Shown piece after piece: positions 34,013 to 44,942 of a stretch of 64,000 nt of DNA. The translations under genes were made by a program, and so were the position numbers. The stretch is taken from the NCBI GenBank assembly GCA_033239725.1, contig BTCW01000009.1, forward strand, positions 13,159,001 to 13,223,000. The letters are read 5' to 3'. The notes beneath the pieces are model-generated. The model had not been told where the DNA came from, did no database searches, and worked only from the letters and a program-made list of their open reading frames with translations. Positions within the stretch are counted from its first letter, which is position 1. Each line of letters opens with the position of its first letter. Source of the DNA: Echinochloa phyllopogon. Its lineage: Eukaryota > Streptophyta > Magnoliopsida > Poales > Poaceae.

Positions 34013-35200
34013 AGTTCAACCGTATAGTACACATTCAAAGGGAGCACGGTTGTCGAGCCAATTTTTTCGTATGAAGGTTAAAAAAATAGCTGTGATTAGA
34101 TTTGGAAATCGAGCATGGGGCTGATTAGATTGTGACTTGTGGTTGCTGAAAAGGATGCCCGCGATCGTGTTTTTGCCAAGGTGCAGAGACGACAGTAGTG
34201 TGCAGCCTAGTTGTATTTCTCAAGGCTGACGCCAGAATATATGTAAAATACGTAGAAATTAACGTTGAGGTTCTGTCGAACTTTGACTTGCATACGGAGA
34301 ACCTGGAAAATGCTGTACTGAATCCTAAAACGGTTAGTTGTTAACGAAAGTTGGATCTCAAGTCTGGCCAACTTTACTAGTACATTCGCACCTTACGTTT
34401 CCCTTGCTGAGCGGTAATATCGTGCTATTCTTTCATGGGTCTGCAGGCTTGCCATGAAGCCGGCAACATGCAACGTATTGACCGCAAAAGTTTTAGTTCA
34501 TGCGGGAGTATCATCTGTTATCGACTGCAATATTTAACCGCAAAAATGGTTAAAAGTTATGGGCAAGCCGGCAAACATGCAACACCCGCGTGGGAACCAT
34601 CTGAGCATCTCCCCTTTTCCCGGGACCCATTTCTTCTATATCAACACAGGACAAAATCGGGTGGGAAGAAATCACTTGGGTGAGAAACTTATAAATGCGC
34701 CGAATGGTCTATATGCATGGTTGTTACGTGGAACATTTTCCAGCTAGATGATTACAATGGGCATATTCTTGTGATAGTACAAATGTTGTTATTGAGTTTT
34801 CTGTCTAGATCTGCTTCAGCCGAAGTTATCACATTATGCAGCATCCTTATCTTTCGCAAAAAAAAAAGCAGCATCCTTATCAAATATCATTTTCATTAAC
34901 TTGAGTGGAGATGCATTCATGCTGGAAAGGTCATGAAGGGTTTAGCATGCCTAGTTCATGCTGGAAAGGTCATGAAGGGTTTAACATGCCTAGGAAAATT
35001 AGTTTTTGAAATTGGATAACTCAGTAGTAGATCATGAATTTGAGTGGAGTGCGCAGAAGCAGTTGGCCATCTTCACCGGTTTACTTTCTGCGTACGGAAA
35101 TAGTAGTGGCCGATGGCCTCAGTAACCGATTCACGCTGGCACTGGATACCTAAAGGACAAGGGAATTTCCAAACCAAATCAGTTTGAATGGAGGCAATAA
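34013..35200. other. 3' UTR of the rhomboid gene and intergenic DNA
   Basis: No second gene is visible. The first few hundred bases are probably the 3' UTR. It also contains the 39-bp tandem pair. Confidence 0.4.
34916..34993. repeat. 39-bp tandem duplication
   Basis: TTCATGCTGGAAAGGTCATG starts at 34916 and 34955. The units differ at one or two bases (TTTAGCATGCC versus TTTAACATGCC). Confidence 0.95.
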
Positions 35201-35209
35201 AAAAGGTCG

Positions 35210-35900
35210 ACTGGCGGTAGCATCTTGATTTCCTCCGACCTCTCGTCGAGTCAGCTCAGCAGTCAGCAGCGTGGATGCAACATGAATATAATGCGACAAG
35301 TATACATGTAACGGATCATGTTTTTTGTGGACTAGATGTGACTCCAATTTGTGGCATGTATACATAAGCTAGCCGTCCAATTGTTTGCAGGTACGAACTC
35401 CAAAATTGCGAGTTTAAAACAAAACCATGTGTGGGTGCCTAGACAACAAACCATCACACTGTTTCATATAAAAAAAACAATTCATCACACTTTCTAGCAT
35501 ATTAGTTATCATTGAATTTGTGCAAGCGCAAGATAAACACCCGAGGAAATATTGTTCTCGAGAGCCGAAGAAACTAGCTGCAGTAGTTATAAATTCGAGA
35601 AAATGGTGATAACAGAGGACGTTCGAATGGGATTCTAAAACGGCAATGTTGCCAGGCGGTAAAGATAGTGTTGTTATATTGACCTCAGTCTGGTGCTTGC
35701 AACGAAATTTTCTCGCACATAATGACCATGGTCTCCTTGGGTACCCCTGTCATTCGAGACGCTTGATAACGGATCAAGGAAACTGAAAGTGGCTAAAGAT
35801 GTTTCTTCTTGCTTGCTGCTCCTTTTTCAATATTTTGCATTTTGCACTTTTCATCATTTGCTCTAAAGTTGTGAAGTGACTTAGCATTCAAAAAATCTAA
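35210..35900. repeat. Diverged duplication, copy 1
   Basis: Blocks shared in order with about 36240-36888: GGTACGAACTCCAAAATTGC, GAGTTTAAAACAAAACCATG, ACAAACCATCA, GGCAATGTTG, CTAAAGATAG or TAAAGATAG, CACATAATGA.CATG. The match continues past Gypsy element 2 into 45502-45640 (AACTGAAAG, CTCATTTGCTCTAAAGTTGT-like). Non-coding. Confidence 0.8.
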
Positions 35901-36239
35901 TTAGTTTGATATATAGAACACACTAACACAGAGTCAATTAGCACTAAATAGCTAAAGAATTGAGTAATGATTTGTTGGCTAATCCTATCATGTACAACTC
36001 GTAAAGTTTACATGCTAAGATCTCCTCACTGTCATCACTAACAATATACAAAGAGTTGGTGTGCTATCTTAAATAGTTTGGTTCAGAAGGACTGAGAAAT
36101 AATGATCGGAGAGACCAATTCACATTATCACTTGTTACACAAACTGAAGACACACATGTCCTGCCGAAATGGAATTTCAAAATTAGTGCATTGCGCATAG
36201 TAGATAATATTTGAAATAAGAAACAACTCCAGTGGCAAT

Positions 36240-36888
36240 AGTACCTTGGTTTCCTTCAACCTCTCATCTAGCATCTCAGTGATGTGGATGCAGGGCTAGT
36301 ATAGTGTAAGAAGTATACATGTGCAAAGAAATGAATAATGATGATCGCTCGTTGACTATATTGACTTCCATTTGACCATCTTGCCGCATGTATATACAAG
36401 CTATCGGCCGACTGTGAAGGTACGAACTCCAAAATTGCATGATCATGGTCTGTGAAGGGCCACACATTTTTGTGTGAGTTTAAAACAAAACCATGTGAGT
36501 GCGTGGCGAACAAACCATCATGCTTTCCCTGCAGATTACTTATCATTCAATTTATATGAGCGCAACGATATTTATCTGGAAACTTTACAAGAGCCGAAGA
36601 AGCTAGATGCAGAAACAGTTTCAATAATTTAAGATTTCGTGAAAGATGGCGACAACAGAAGCACTAGTGAAAGAGATGTTTGAATGGGAATCTAAAATGG
36701 CAATGTTGTCGTGTCAGGTGCTAAAGATAGCGTTGTCAAAAAATCGAGTTCCCCAGATCTCATACTGAGAACGAACATTTCCTTCCACCCATTTTAGCTA
36801 CTAGACTAATGCCTTTTTTCACATAATGAGCATGATCTCTAAGGATAACTCTAATGACATTCAAGACGTGATAGCAGACCAAGCAAAC
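36240..36888. repeat. Diverged duplication, copy 2 (left part, before Gypsy element 2)
   Basis: See copy 1. This copy is split by Gypsy element 2 at its CAAAC target; the rest resumes at 45502. Identity with copy 1 is roughly 70% by eye, so the duplication is much older than the insertion. Confidence 0.8.
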
Positions 36889-37419
36889 TGTTGACAAGAA
36901 AACGCGCCAACAAACTCGAGATCGATCGAACGCGCAGCACGGCCGTCACAACGGCCAACTCCTGAGCTCCTCGGGCAAACCGGTCAGACCGGTTCCTGAA
37001 ACCGGTCAGACCGCTTTCAGGCAGGAACTCGTGAAGACCTAGAAACTCGAGCTCGGGAGGGACCCCGTCGGAGCTCAAGCAAGCTAGGGTTGCTCTAGGG
37101 TCGGCAGGCCACCTAGAACGCCCTTGAACGCCGTAGAGACGAGCAAAGAACATAATATGGAGGTTGGAAAAGATTAGGATTTGAGAGATAAAAAAAGTAA
37201 AGGATAAATGTGTTTGATTCGATTGGAATACATCTTAATCGGCCTTAGCCTTTATATTTATAGGCCGGGGAAGTCTTACCCCTTTCGAATAGGTTACAAT
37301 ATGGGACTAAAACTCGGAATCCTAATCCTACTCGAATTACAGAACCAAACCGGTCTGACCGGTTTGGCAAACCGGTCAGACCGGTTTGGCCGGGCCAGAG
37401 CCAATTTTGACTGTCAACA
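36889..37419 (-). repeat. 3' LTR of Gypsy element 2
   Basis: 531 bp, TGTTGACAAG to ACTGTCAACA. Four palindrome units at 36977, 36999, 37347 and 37369. Minus-strand TATA box TATAAATA at 37262-37255. Confidence 0.95.
37255..37262 (-). promoter_or_regulatory. TATA box in the LTR of Gypsy element 2
   Basis: TATAAATA on minus, within CCTATAAATATAAAGG. The equivalent box in the right LTR (near 45306) would drive the element's transcript. Confidence 0.6.
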
Positions 37420-37530
37420 CATGCCCCCCTGCGTTTTTAGTGAACTTGAGAACTAAAAAGCAAGTAATTACAATTCAGGAGCTAAAATTTATGCTAAGGA
37501 CGATATCAACAATATATCGGCCATTGGTCT

Positions 37531-39873
37531 TCATGCGTCTTGCCAAACACTTGGATAGAATTTCTTCAAATATCTTCCGTTGATAGCTTTAGGCAAATGA
37601 TCTTCCTTCAACGTTTCTAGCATGTAAGAATTCCCAAAAATGACTTTGACAACTCTATAGGGTCCTTCCCAACTTGGTGACCATTTACCAAACTTGTTGC
37701 TTTTCGTCCCAATAGGCAAGATCGTCTTCCAAACAAGCTCACCAATCTGAAAATATTTTCCTCGTACTTTCTTGTTGTAAGCTTTAGCAACCCGAAGCTT
37801 ATCTTTCTCAATCTCCTTCAAAGCTTTCAATCGTTTGTCGGTTACCTCATCAATATTGTCCAACATCAAATCGTGGTAATCAACAGCATCAAGGTCATTT
37901 TGTTTAGCCAATCTATAAGCGTCCAGATTTACCTCAACGGGCAAAACGGCCTCTTGACCATACACAAGCTCAAAAGGAGTAACTTTAGTAGCACCATGTC
38001 TAGATATACGATGAGCCCATAATGCTTTGGATAAAACTTCATGCCATCTCTTAGGACTTTCTTCTATCTTTTTCTTGATCAATTTGATCAAAATTTTATT
38101 ACTTGACTCGGCTTGTCCATTAGCCTGAGCGTAATATGGAGATGAATTGAGCAACTTAATTCTATAGGATTCGGCGAATTCACGTACCTCTTTAGACATA
38201 AACGAAGTACCTTGATCCGTTGTCAAAGTTTGAGGAATACCGAATCTATGAATAATGTTTTGCGTAACAAACTCAATTACCTCCCGATGCGTCATATTCT
38301 TCAAGGGAATCGCTTCGGTCCACTTAGTGAAATAATCTGTAGCAACTAACACAAAACGATGTCCTTTTGATGATGGAGGATTAATTTGTCCAATAAAATC
38401 AAATCCCCAACCTCGAAACGGCCATGACTTAATAATAGGATGCATCAATGCAGCAGGAACAAGTTGCAAATTTTCAAACTTCTGACATTCCTCACATCCT
38501 TTGTAATATTTGAAACAATCTGCCATCATAGTAGGCCAATAGAAACCGGCTCGTCTATGTAACCACTTCATCTTTGGAGCCGATTGATGTGTACCACAAA
38601 TACCTTCATGGACCTCGCCCATGGCAACTTTGGCCTGATCCGAATTAAGACATTTCAACAGTAAATCTTCGGCGTTTCGACGATAGAGCTCATCGTCAAG
38701 CAAAACGTATTTAAATGATATTCGCCGAATATTTCTTTCTGCACCACGACCAGGATCTCTCAAATAAGTAATAATAGGCACCCTCCAATCCTGATCTTCA
38801 ACTTTGGATTGATTAGCATCATCCAAAGGATTTTTGCTTCTGTCAGGGGACGAAGCGGTCAGACCGGTTTCAGAACCGGTCAGACCGGTTCTGGCAGTCA
38901 GACCGGTCTGACCGGTTTTTGAAACCGGTGTGACCGGTTCGTCCAGAACCAGATTCTCGGCTTTCGTTTGCATCGGTTTTTGGAGATAGAAATATTTCTT
39001 TGCAACCATATAACCAGATGCTTTCTGAGCCAGAGTATTTGCCTTGTCATTCTCTTCTCTTGGAATATGTTTGATAGTAAATTCATCAAAAGAAGCAATG
39101 ATATCAAGACATCTATCAAGATATGCATTTAATGAACCATTATAACATTGGCATACCTTTGACACTTGTTGTATCACCAGAAGCGAATCACCAAAAGGCT
39201 CAACATGCTTTATTCCCATGTCTTGCAAAAATTCCAAGCCAAATAGAAGAGCTTCATATTCAACTTGATTATTGGTACGCTTTTCTTCCAATCGGTTTGA
39301 AAACTCAAAGACGACACCACTTGGAGAGATCAAAACAGCACCAATTCCTTGCCCATCATTGCAAACCGATCCATCAAAGTATAACTTCCATGGGGTACAA
39401 GTAATATATCCGACGTCGAAGTTGTTTGTATCATTTATCCGATGTTCAACAATAAAATCAGCTACAATTTGGCCTTTCATTGATTTTAAAGGTTCACAAG
39501 CCAAATCATACTCAACTAAAGCATAAGCCCATTTACCGACTCTTCCACTAGAAATCGGTTTTTGCAACATATGTTTAATTACATCGGTTTGACACAACAC
39601 GATGCAAGTGCTAGATAATAAATAATGCCTCAATTGAGTACAAGCATGGTACAAGGATAAACACAACTTCTCAATGAAAGTATACCTTGTTTCTGCATCG
39701 ATGAGCCGTCGGCTTACATAAGCAATCACATACTCCTTGTTGCTGATTTCTTGAGTCAAAACAGCCCCAATAGTTCTATCTTCAGCCACCACATAAAGTC
39801 TGAATGGAACCCCTCTCTTAGGCGCTCTAAGCACCGGTGGTGAAGACAAGTATTCTTTGATCTTCTCAAAAGC
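37531..39873 (-). pseudogene. Gypsy element 2: RNase H, second RNase H, integrase (long open part of pol)
   Basis: The frame is open on minus for 772 codons after a TAA at 39873-39871 that cuts it from RT (WGAKQQ, stop, AFEKIKEYL). In order: classic RNase H (YVVAEDRTIGAVL, ETRYTFIEKLCL), a second RNase H-like domain (LYFDGSVCNDGQGIGAVL, NNQVEYEALLFGL), a linker with palindrome-encoded TGQTGLT repeats, integrase HHCC (GTHQSAPKM, CEECQKF), core (GFDFIGQI; TTDQGTSF; YYAQANGQAESSNK), and a C-terminal tail ending LKKFYPSVWQDA. The domain residues look intact, so this part decayed little since insertion. Confidence 0.92.
38853..38940. repeat. ACCGGT-palindrome cluster in the RNase H-integrase linker
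   Basis: About five overlapping units at 38853-38940, mixed CAG and CTG centres, one GTG. In the pol frame they encode TGQTGLT/RTGLTGSETGLT-type repeats without a stop. Confidence 0.95.
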
Positions 39874-41158
39874 TTATTGCTGTTTTGCCCCCCAAGTAAA
39901 ATCGGCTTCATTCTTTAACCGAAGTAAAGGAGTAAAAGCATCAACCTTTCCAGACAAGTTAATTATAAATCTTCTCAAGAAATTTACCTTGCCTAAAAAC
40001 TTTTGCAAATCTTTTTTGCAAGTAGGAGCTTCGACTTTCTTCATAGCTTCAATTCTCTTGGGATCAATTTCTATGTCGTTCTCATGAATAACAAACCCAA
40101 GAAACTTCCCAGCCGAAACATTAAAAGCACATTTGAGTGGATTCATTTTCAATCCATACCGTCGCATCCTCTCAAGAGCAAGTTTTAAATCGGCTAAATG
40201 AGAATCCAAGCCATCCGATTTAACCACAATATCATCAATATACACTTCCACAATAACACCAAGTAAATCATGAAAGATTAAATTCATAGCCCTTTGATAA
40301 GTTGCGCCAGCATTCTTCAATCCAAAAGTCATAACCACCCATTCAAACAAACCAATAAATCCTGGACATTGAAAGGCCGTTTTGTGCATATCCTCTTCGG
40401 CCATGAAAATTTGATTATATCCAGCATTACCATCAAGGAAACTAACAACACGATGCCCAGAAGCTTCATTAATTAAGACATCGGCTATAGGCATAGGATA
40501 TGAATCTTTCGGAGTAGCTTTATTAAGATCTCTAAAATCAATGCAAACTCTAAGTTTTCCCGAATCTTTCTTTTGGAACAATATTAAAAATCCACTTCGC
40601 ATAGCGACAAGTCCGAATAAAACCAGCATCTAGCAAATGATTAACTTCTTTTATTCGGTCATAAATAGCGGGATTAAAACGTCTACCCGATTGTTTAAAA
40701 GGTCTAAAACCGGCTTTTATCGGTAAACGATGCTCAACTAAATCACGACTCAAACCGGGCATCTCATGGTACTCCCAAGCAAAACAATCGACATACTCTT
40801 TCAACAAATTTATTAACTCGGCTTTAAACTCAGCCGATAAATTTTTGTTTACAAAAGTTGGCCTAGGAATAGTACCATCACCAATATCTATTTTTTCTAA
40901 AGGGTCGGCTGACGTGAAACCCTGACCCAACTTATCCATATCACCGAGATCTTGAATGGCTTCAAACATACCGGCCGAATGTGCTCGATGATGATCAATT
41001 CGGTCTTGAAGCCACTGTCCAGTCGTAAACCGGTCTGACCGGTTCCTAGAAGCGGTCTGACCGGTTTGGCTTGATCGGCGCTGTTCAGGTCTAAACCGGT
41101 CTGACCGGTTTCCAAAAGCGGTCTGACCGGTTTGTCTCTGTTGATTTGTTTGCTCCAT
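39874..41158 (-). pseudogene. Gypsy element 2: reverse transcriptase, one frameshift
   Basis: From 41158 the frame begins with palindrome-encoded Thr/Gly/Arg/Asp repeats. Then come the linker before RT (EYVDCFAWEYHEMPGL) and RT motif 1 (EVNHLLDAGFIRTCRYAKWIFNIV). It shifts near 40575 into QKKDSGKLRVCIDFRDLN, followed by FLDGNAGYNQI, MTFGLKNAGATYQRAM and the catalytic VYIDDIVVKS, then the connection domain to 39874. The single frameshift alone prevents a full polyprotein. Confidence 0.9.
41026..41132. repeat. ACCGGT-palindrome cluster before RT
   Basis: Units at 41026, 41048, 41092 and 41114, all CTG-centred on plus, i.e. CAG-centred on the coding strand. They encode QTGQT, NRSDRF and similar repeats. 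Confidence 0.95.
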
Positions 41159-41161
41159 TAA

Positions 41162-42802
41162 TTACAGCAAGTAATTCAACCGATTCTCCATCGGCTTTAA
41201 TGTAGCAGCAACAAAACCATCCTTGGTGCAACTGATCAGCTCATAGTCGGTCAAATCCATGCCCGACAAACATTTGACTTTCTCATTTGCACTAAGAGAA
41301 TCGGAATCGGCCATTGCAACAAAGAAAGAAGCGTCACCATGGACAACTTCAACTTCATCGCCGATCCACTGAATAAGATATTGATGCAAGGTAGATGGAA
41401 TACATTTATTTGCATGAATCCAATCTCGACCAAGGATTAAACTGAAGTTACCTTGCACCTCGGAGACGAAGAAAGTCGTAGCAATAGTCTTGCTCCCGAC
41501 GGTCAACTCCATAGAAGCCACCCCCTTGGCACCAATGGGATCACCTCCACCAACTCCACTGACCGTCATGTTCGTCTTGATCAATTCTTCGTCTTTTCCG
41601 CCAATCTTCTTGTAGAGAGAGTATGGCATAAGATTTACAATAGCTCCACCATCAACCAACATACGAGAAATTGGCTTCCCGTTGATGTGCCCCCTCATAT
41701 ATAAAGCCTTGAGATGATTCTCTAATTCACTAGGCTTCTGAAAAACGGCATCTCGAGGCCCAAGTTGAAGATGAGAGACCTCTTCCTCCGGTACCACATA
41801 ATAATCAGAAGACAAATATACAACATTGATTTCCATATTGTCATGTTCTGGAGAAGGCTCAAAATCAACCAATTCTTCATCTTCAACCACTGAAGGAATT
41901 GGCGGAGTAGTATCGATGGTTGAAGTAATCTCAGCTCCCGCTTCTGTCGTCAAACCGGTCTGACCAGTTCCAGAAACCGGTCTGACCGCTTCTGCAGCGG
42001 TGGGCTGATCAAAACCGGTCTGACCGGATTCAGAAACCGGTCTGACCGGTTGTGCTGCTGATTGCACAACGGGCTTAGCTTGCCAAATCTTGGTCTGAGG
42101 AATCATAGGCCTGTAATTGTTGAAGTATTCATCCCTCAGCTTCTCAGCTTCCTGTTCCCTTTTTTCTTTTTTCCGCAGGCGTTGTAACATCCGCTTCTGC
42201 GTATGAGTCAATCCAGAAGGACACCACCTTGGTTGGAAGACCTTCTTTATGCCCTTGCTACTGCTAGCCTCATGATCATTAGCTATGACCGGCTTTTTGA
42301 CTGGAACAGGAACCGAATTTCCAATGACTATCGGCTTTCTACCCAAATCTTGTATAGCCACTGGAATACTGCCAATTGTTACAATCCCACTGGTTTTGAC
42401 TTGCACGTCCTCCTTTTTCTCCTTGACACGGTATTCTTGCTTAGGAGGAGCTTGGAACCTCTGCTCAGACCGAAACCGGTCTGACCGGTTTACCAAACCG
42501 GCCTGACCGCTTTTGGGAGCAGCCGAAGGACCTGATTGGTATGAACCCAATCGGTCATGTAACGAAGTCCCAGTAACATCACCACGGCGCTTATAGGCTG
42601 TAGAATTTATCCAACGCTGCGGTGACCTCTGTCTCTTTTTTGTTGGCCGATCAACTTGAACGGCCTTTGTGTACTTGTTCATGAGCTGAGAGAAAGTAGG
42701 TCCTTGCTTCAGAACCTTTCCCTGAACCTTTGGCTCATTAAACTTCCAAGTACCCACTTCCGGGCGCTTGGGCTTGAAAGTCTTTGGACGGTCTGGAGAC
42801 AA
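41162..42802 (-). CDS. Gypsy element 2: Tat-type aspartic protease region with long N-terminal linker
   Basis: Open 546-codon frame on minus. The linker (lysine/arginine-rich, TKKRQRSPQRW, YQSGPSAAPKSGQ) carries palindrome-encoded NRSDRF and VRPVSGTGQTG repeats. The protease follows: RMLVDGGAIVNLMPYS, where VDGG replaces the usual DTG/DSG as in other Tat proteases, and LILGRDWIHA. It ends ENRLNYLL just before the RT frame. Upstream the frame closes right at a palindrome unit (42801-42819), while the preceding gag-linker frame (43053-42709) runs past it in another frame. Confidence 0.85.
   Translation of the reverse strand: MSPDRPKTFKPKRPEVGTWKFNEPKVQGKVLKQGPTFSQLMNKYTKAVQVDRPTKKRQRSPQRWINSTAYKRRGDVTGTSLHDRLGSYQSGPSAAPKSGQAGLVNRSDRFRSEQRFQAPPKQEYRVKEKKEDVQVKTSGIVTIGSIPVAIQDLGRKPIVIGNSVPVPVKKPVIANDHEASSSKGIKKVFQPRWCPSGLTHTQKRMLQRLRKKEKREQEAEKLRDEYFNNYRPMIPQTKIWQAKPVVQSAAQPVRPVSESGQTGFDQPTAAEAVRPVSGTGQTGLTTEAGAEITSTIDTTPPIPSVVEDEELVDFEPSPEHDNMEINVVYLSSDYYVVPEEEVSHLQLGPRDAVFQKPSELENHLKALYMRGHINGKPISRMLVDGGAIVNLMPYSLYKKIGGKDEELIKTNMTVSGVGGGDPIGAKGVASMELTVGSKTIATTFFVSEVQGNFSLILGRDWIHANKCIPSTLHQYLIQWIGDEVEVVHGDASFFVAMADSDSLSANEKVKCLSGMDLTDYELISCTKDGFVAATLKPMENRLNYLL
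41952..42052. repeat. ACCGGT-palindrome cluster in the protease linker
   Basis: Units at 41952, 41974, 42012 and 42034; further units at 42473, 42495 and 42801. On the coding strand all are CAG-centred and read as QTGFDQ, VRPVSGTGQTG or NRSDRF according to frame. Confidence 0.95.
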
Positions 42803-43053
42803 ACCGGTCTGACCGGTTTCGCCTGACTAGCGAACCGATTTTCTTCCAAGAAACTTCCTTGCCCCCCGGGCCTTGATGTGTTAATTGTAATCTTCAGAGA
42901 CTCTTCACCATCAAGAGTTCTCCCAATCATCACTGTTCTGGCCGGAACTTTGTCATTAACTTTTTCCGGCCTTGGGTCTCCAATCACCACGTTCTTTCCC
43001 TTAGCTCCATCGGCTTGTGACGGCCGAATCAACACCTTAGTATTCACATCCAA
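42709..43053 (-). pseudogene. Gypsy element 2: gag-protease linker, frame ends past a palindrome unit
   Basis: 114-codon minus frame (VLIRPSQADGAKGKNVVIG, ESLKITINTSRPGG). It reads through the palindrome as AKPVRPVC, then into out-of-frame sequence. The protease frame takes over at the same place, so a palindrome of length not divisible by three probably caused the shift. Confidence 0.7.
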
Positions 43054-43074
43054 GGTATGAACAGGGAAAGGAGC

Positions 43075-44875
43075 CTAATCAACTTGCATTTCAGCTAGCA
43101 CTAATCGACCTTCATTAAGGGCCGATTGTACCTGTCGTCGAAAAACATTGCAATCGTTGGTCGCATGAGAAAAAGAATTATGCCACTTACAATACGCACG
43201 ATTTTTCAATTGATCGGCTGGTGGAATTGCATGGGAAAGTTTAATAAAACCATTCTTAAGCAATTCATCAAAAACACGATCACATTTGGCTACATCAAAA
43301 GTAAACTTAATTTCTTCTTGCCGATTTTTCTGAATCGGCTTCAACGAGGGACAAGAACCAGGTTTATTCTTTGATGACCAAATAAATTCAGCAGCATAAA
43401 TCTCTTTATCATCGTCCGAACTATCAGAATCATTATCAACAACATGCACATTGGACCGATGAGGTTTAGCAGATATTTTTGAATTTTTAAACTTAAGCTC
43501 TAGACTCATAGCCTTCATTTGCAAGTGATTAATAGTAAGGAAATCAGAACCCTCTAGTTTTTCCTTGAAATGAGACTGTAAGCCCGCAAAAGCTAAATCT
43601 GCTAAATCTTTTTCAGAAACAGTTATGTTAAAACATCGGTTCTTAACATCTTTAAATCTTTTGAAGTAATCAAGAACCGATTCCTCTCGGCTTTGCTTAA
43701 CCGATGTTAAATCAGACAATTTAGCGTCGTTTTCTCCGCTAAAGAAATGATCATGAAATTTACGCTCCAATTGAGTCCAATTTTGAATAGAATTAGGAGC
43801 AAGCGAAGAAAACCATGAAAAAGCAGTTCCAGTTAAAGATAATGAGAACAACCGTACACTCAATGGTTCATAATATGATGCTTCTCCTAATTGCAAGACA
43901 TATTGACTAATATGTTCCCAAGGAGTTCTATTATCTTCGCCGCTGAATTTAATAAAATCAGGAACACGCCAACCATTAGGATAAGCAACTAAATCAAATT
44001 CAGGCGGATACGGTTTTTGATATAAGCGTGAATTACCCAATTCAAGCCCGAGTCTTGTTCTAAGTGTATTAGCTATATCTTCTTTAAACTTAGCTAACTC
44101 AGCTTGATAGTTCCCATCACCTCTGTTTTGTGGAATACGGGGAACACTATACATCACATTTTGAGAAGTATTCGGAATCGGCCCGTGAGACGCGCCAGAT
44201 CTGTGGGGTATACTTCCCACAACCGTAGTGCGTGGAGTAGTGTAAACAGGACCAGAAGCAATCATATTAGATAAAACCATCGCACTCGGTGCCCCTGCAC
44301 CCATGGAACCGGTCTGACCGCCAGAGGAGGCCAAACCGGTCTGACTGGAAACCGGTCTGACCGGTTGTGAAAACCGGTCTGACCGGTTCGTGGACCGAAC
44401 CAGGGTGAAGTGATTGTCCCGCATAGAAATTCATCGGCATGCCTAAATTAGGATCTAAAACATGTTCTGGCACGCCTGATGAGCTAGGAGTTGGGTTAGG
44501 TAATTCATTAGATTCTACATTATTTTTACCTTTATCAGAATTACCCGACATACTAGCAATCAACTCACTAGTAACAGTTTGTGCAGCAAGCAATTTATCA
44601 TCCATCATGCGAGTAATTTGCTGCATCAAATCAGAGGATTCGCCAGTTACCTTTGGAAGTTCTTCAACTTGGTCGTTCGCCAGCTTGAAAGCCGGCATGA
44701 CAAATTCCTCCACTCTCTTGACAAGACCACCGCGATCTTTTTTGAAGCCCTTCAAGAATTGCGCCCTGAAGTGCTCCTCGGCGATCAGGTACCGTTTCCG
44801 CTCCTCGTCCGTGAGCTCTTCCATCGTCGCGGTGATGATATTGTCTTTGTCAAGGTCGCACGTTGATCCAGACAT
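43075..44875 (-). pseudogene. Gypsy element 2: gag, split in two frames at a palindrome cluster
   Basis: ATG at 44875 begins MSGSTCDLDKD, an acidic helical N-terminal region to about 44400. The second frame (44424-43075) holds the gag core (WRVPDFIKFSGEDNRTPWEHI, LTGTAFSWFSSLAPNSIQNW, FHDHFFSGEN, YFKRFKDVKNRC). It ends with a zinc knuckle of the form C-x2-H-x4-H-x4-C (CKWHNSFSHATNDC). The two frames overlap at 44424-44267, which is exactly the palindrome cluster. TAG stop at 43075. Confidence 0.88.
44305..44389. repeat. ACCGGT-palindrome cluster inside gag
   Basis: Four units (about 44305, 44333, 44349, 44371); the second is shortened to ACTGG and overlaps the third. Both overlapping gag frames are open here because CAG-centred units lack stops in all frames. 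Confidence 0.95.
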
Positions 44876-44914
44876 TATTGGAGTAGATTAAATCGGTCTT
44901 GAAACCAGATTAAT

Positions 44915-44942
44915 CTTTCCCCAGCGGAGTCGCCAAAAAGTA
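44915..44942 (-). other. Primer binding site of Gypsy element 2
   Basis: On minus, directly after the 5' LTR: TTTTTGGCGACTCCGCTGGGG. It begins with the TGG expected for a tRNA 3' CCA end. By recall this resembles the tRNA-Arg-type PBS reported for some Tat/Ogre elements; the tRNA identity was not checked. Confidence 0.65.

Noticed and set aside
36276..36546. Minus-strand frames in duplication copy 2
   Set aside because: Frames are not kept in copy 1 and show no protein motif.
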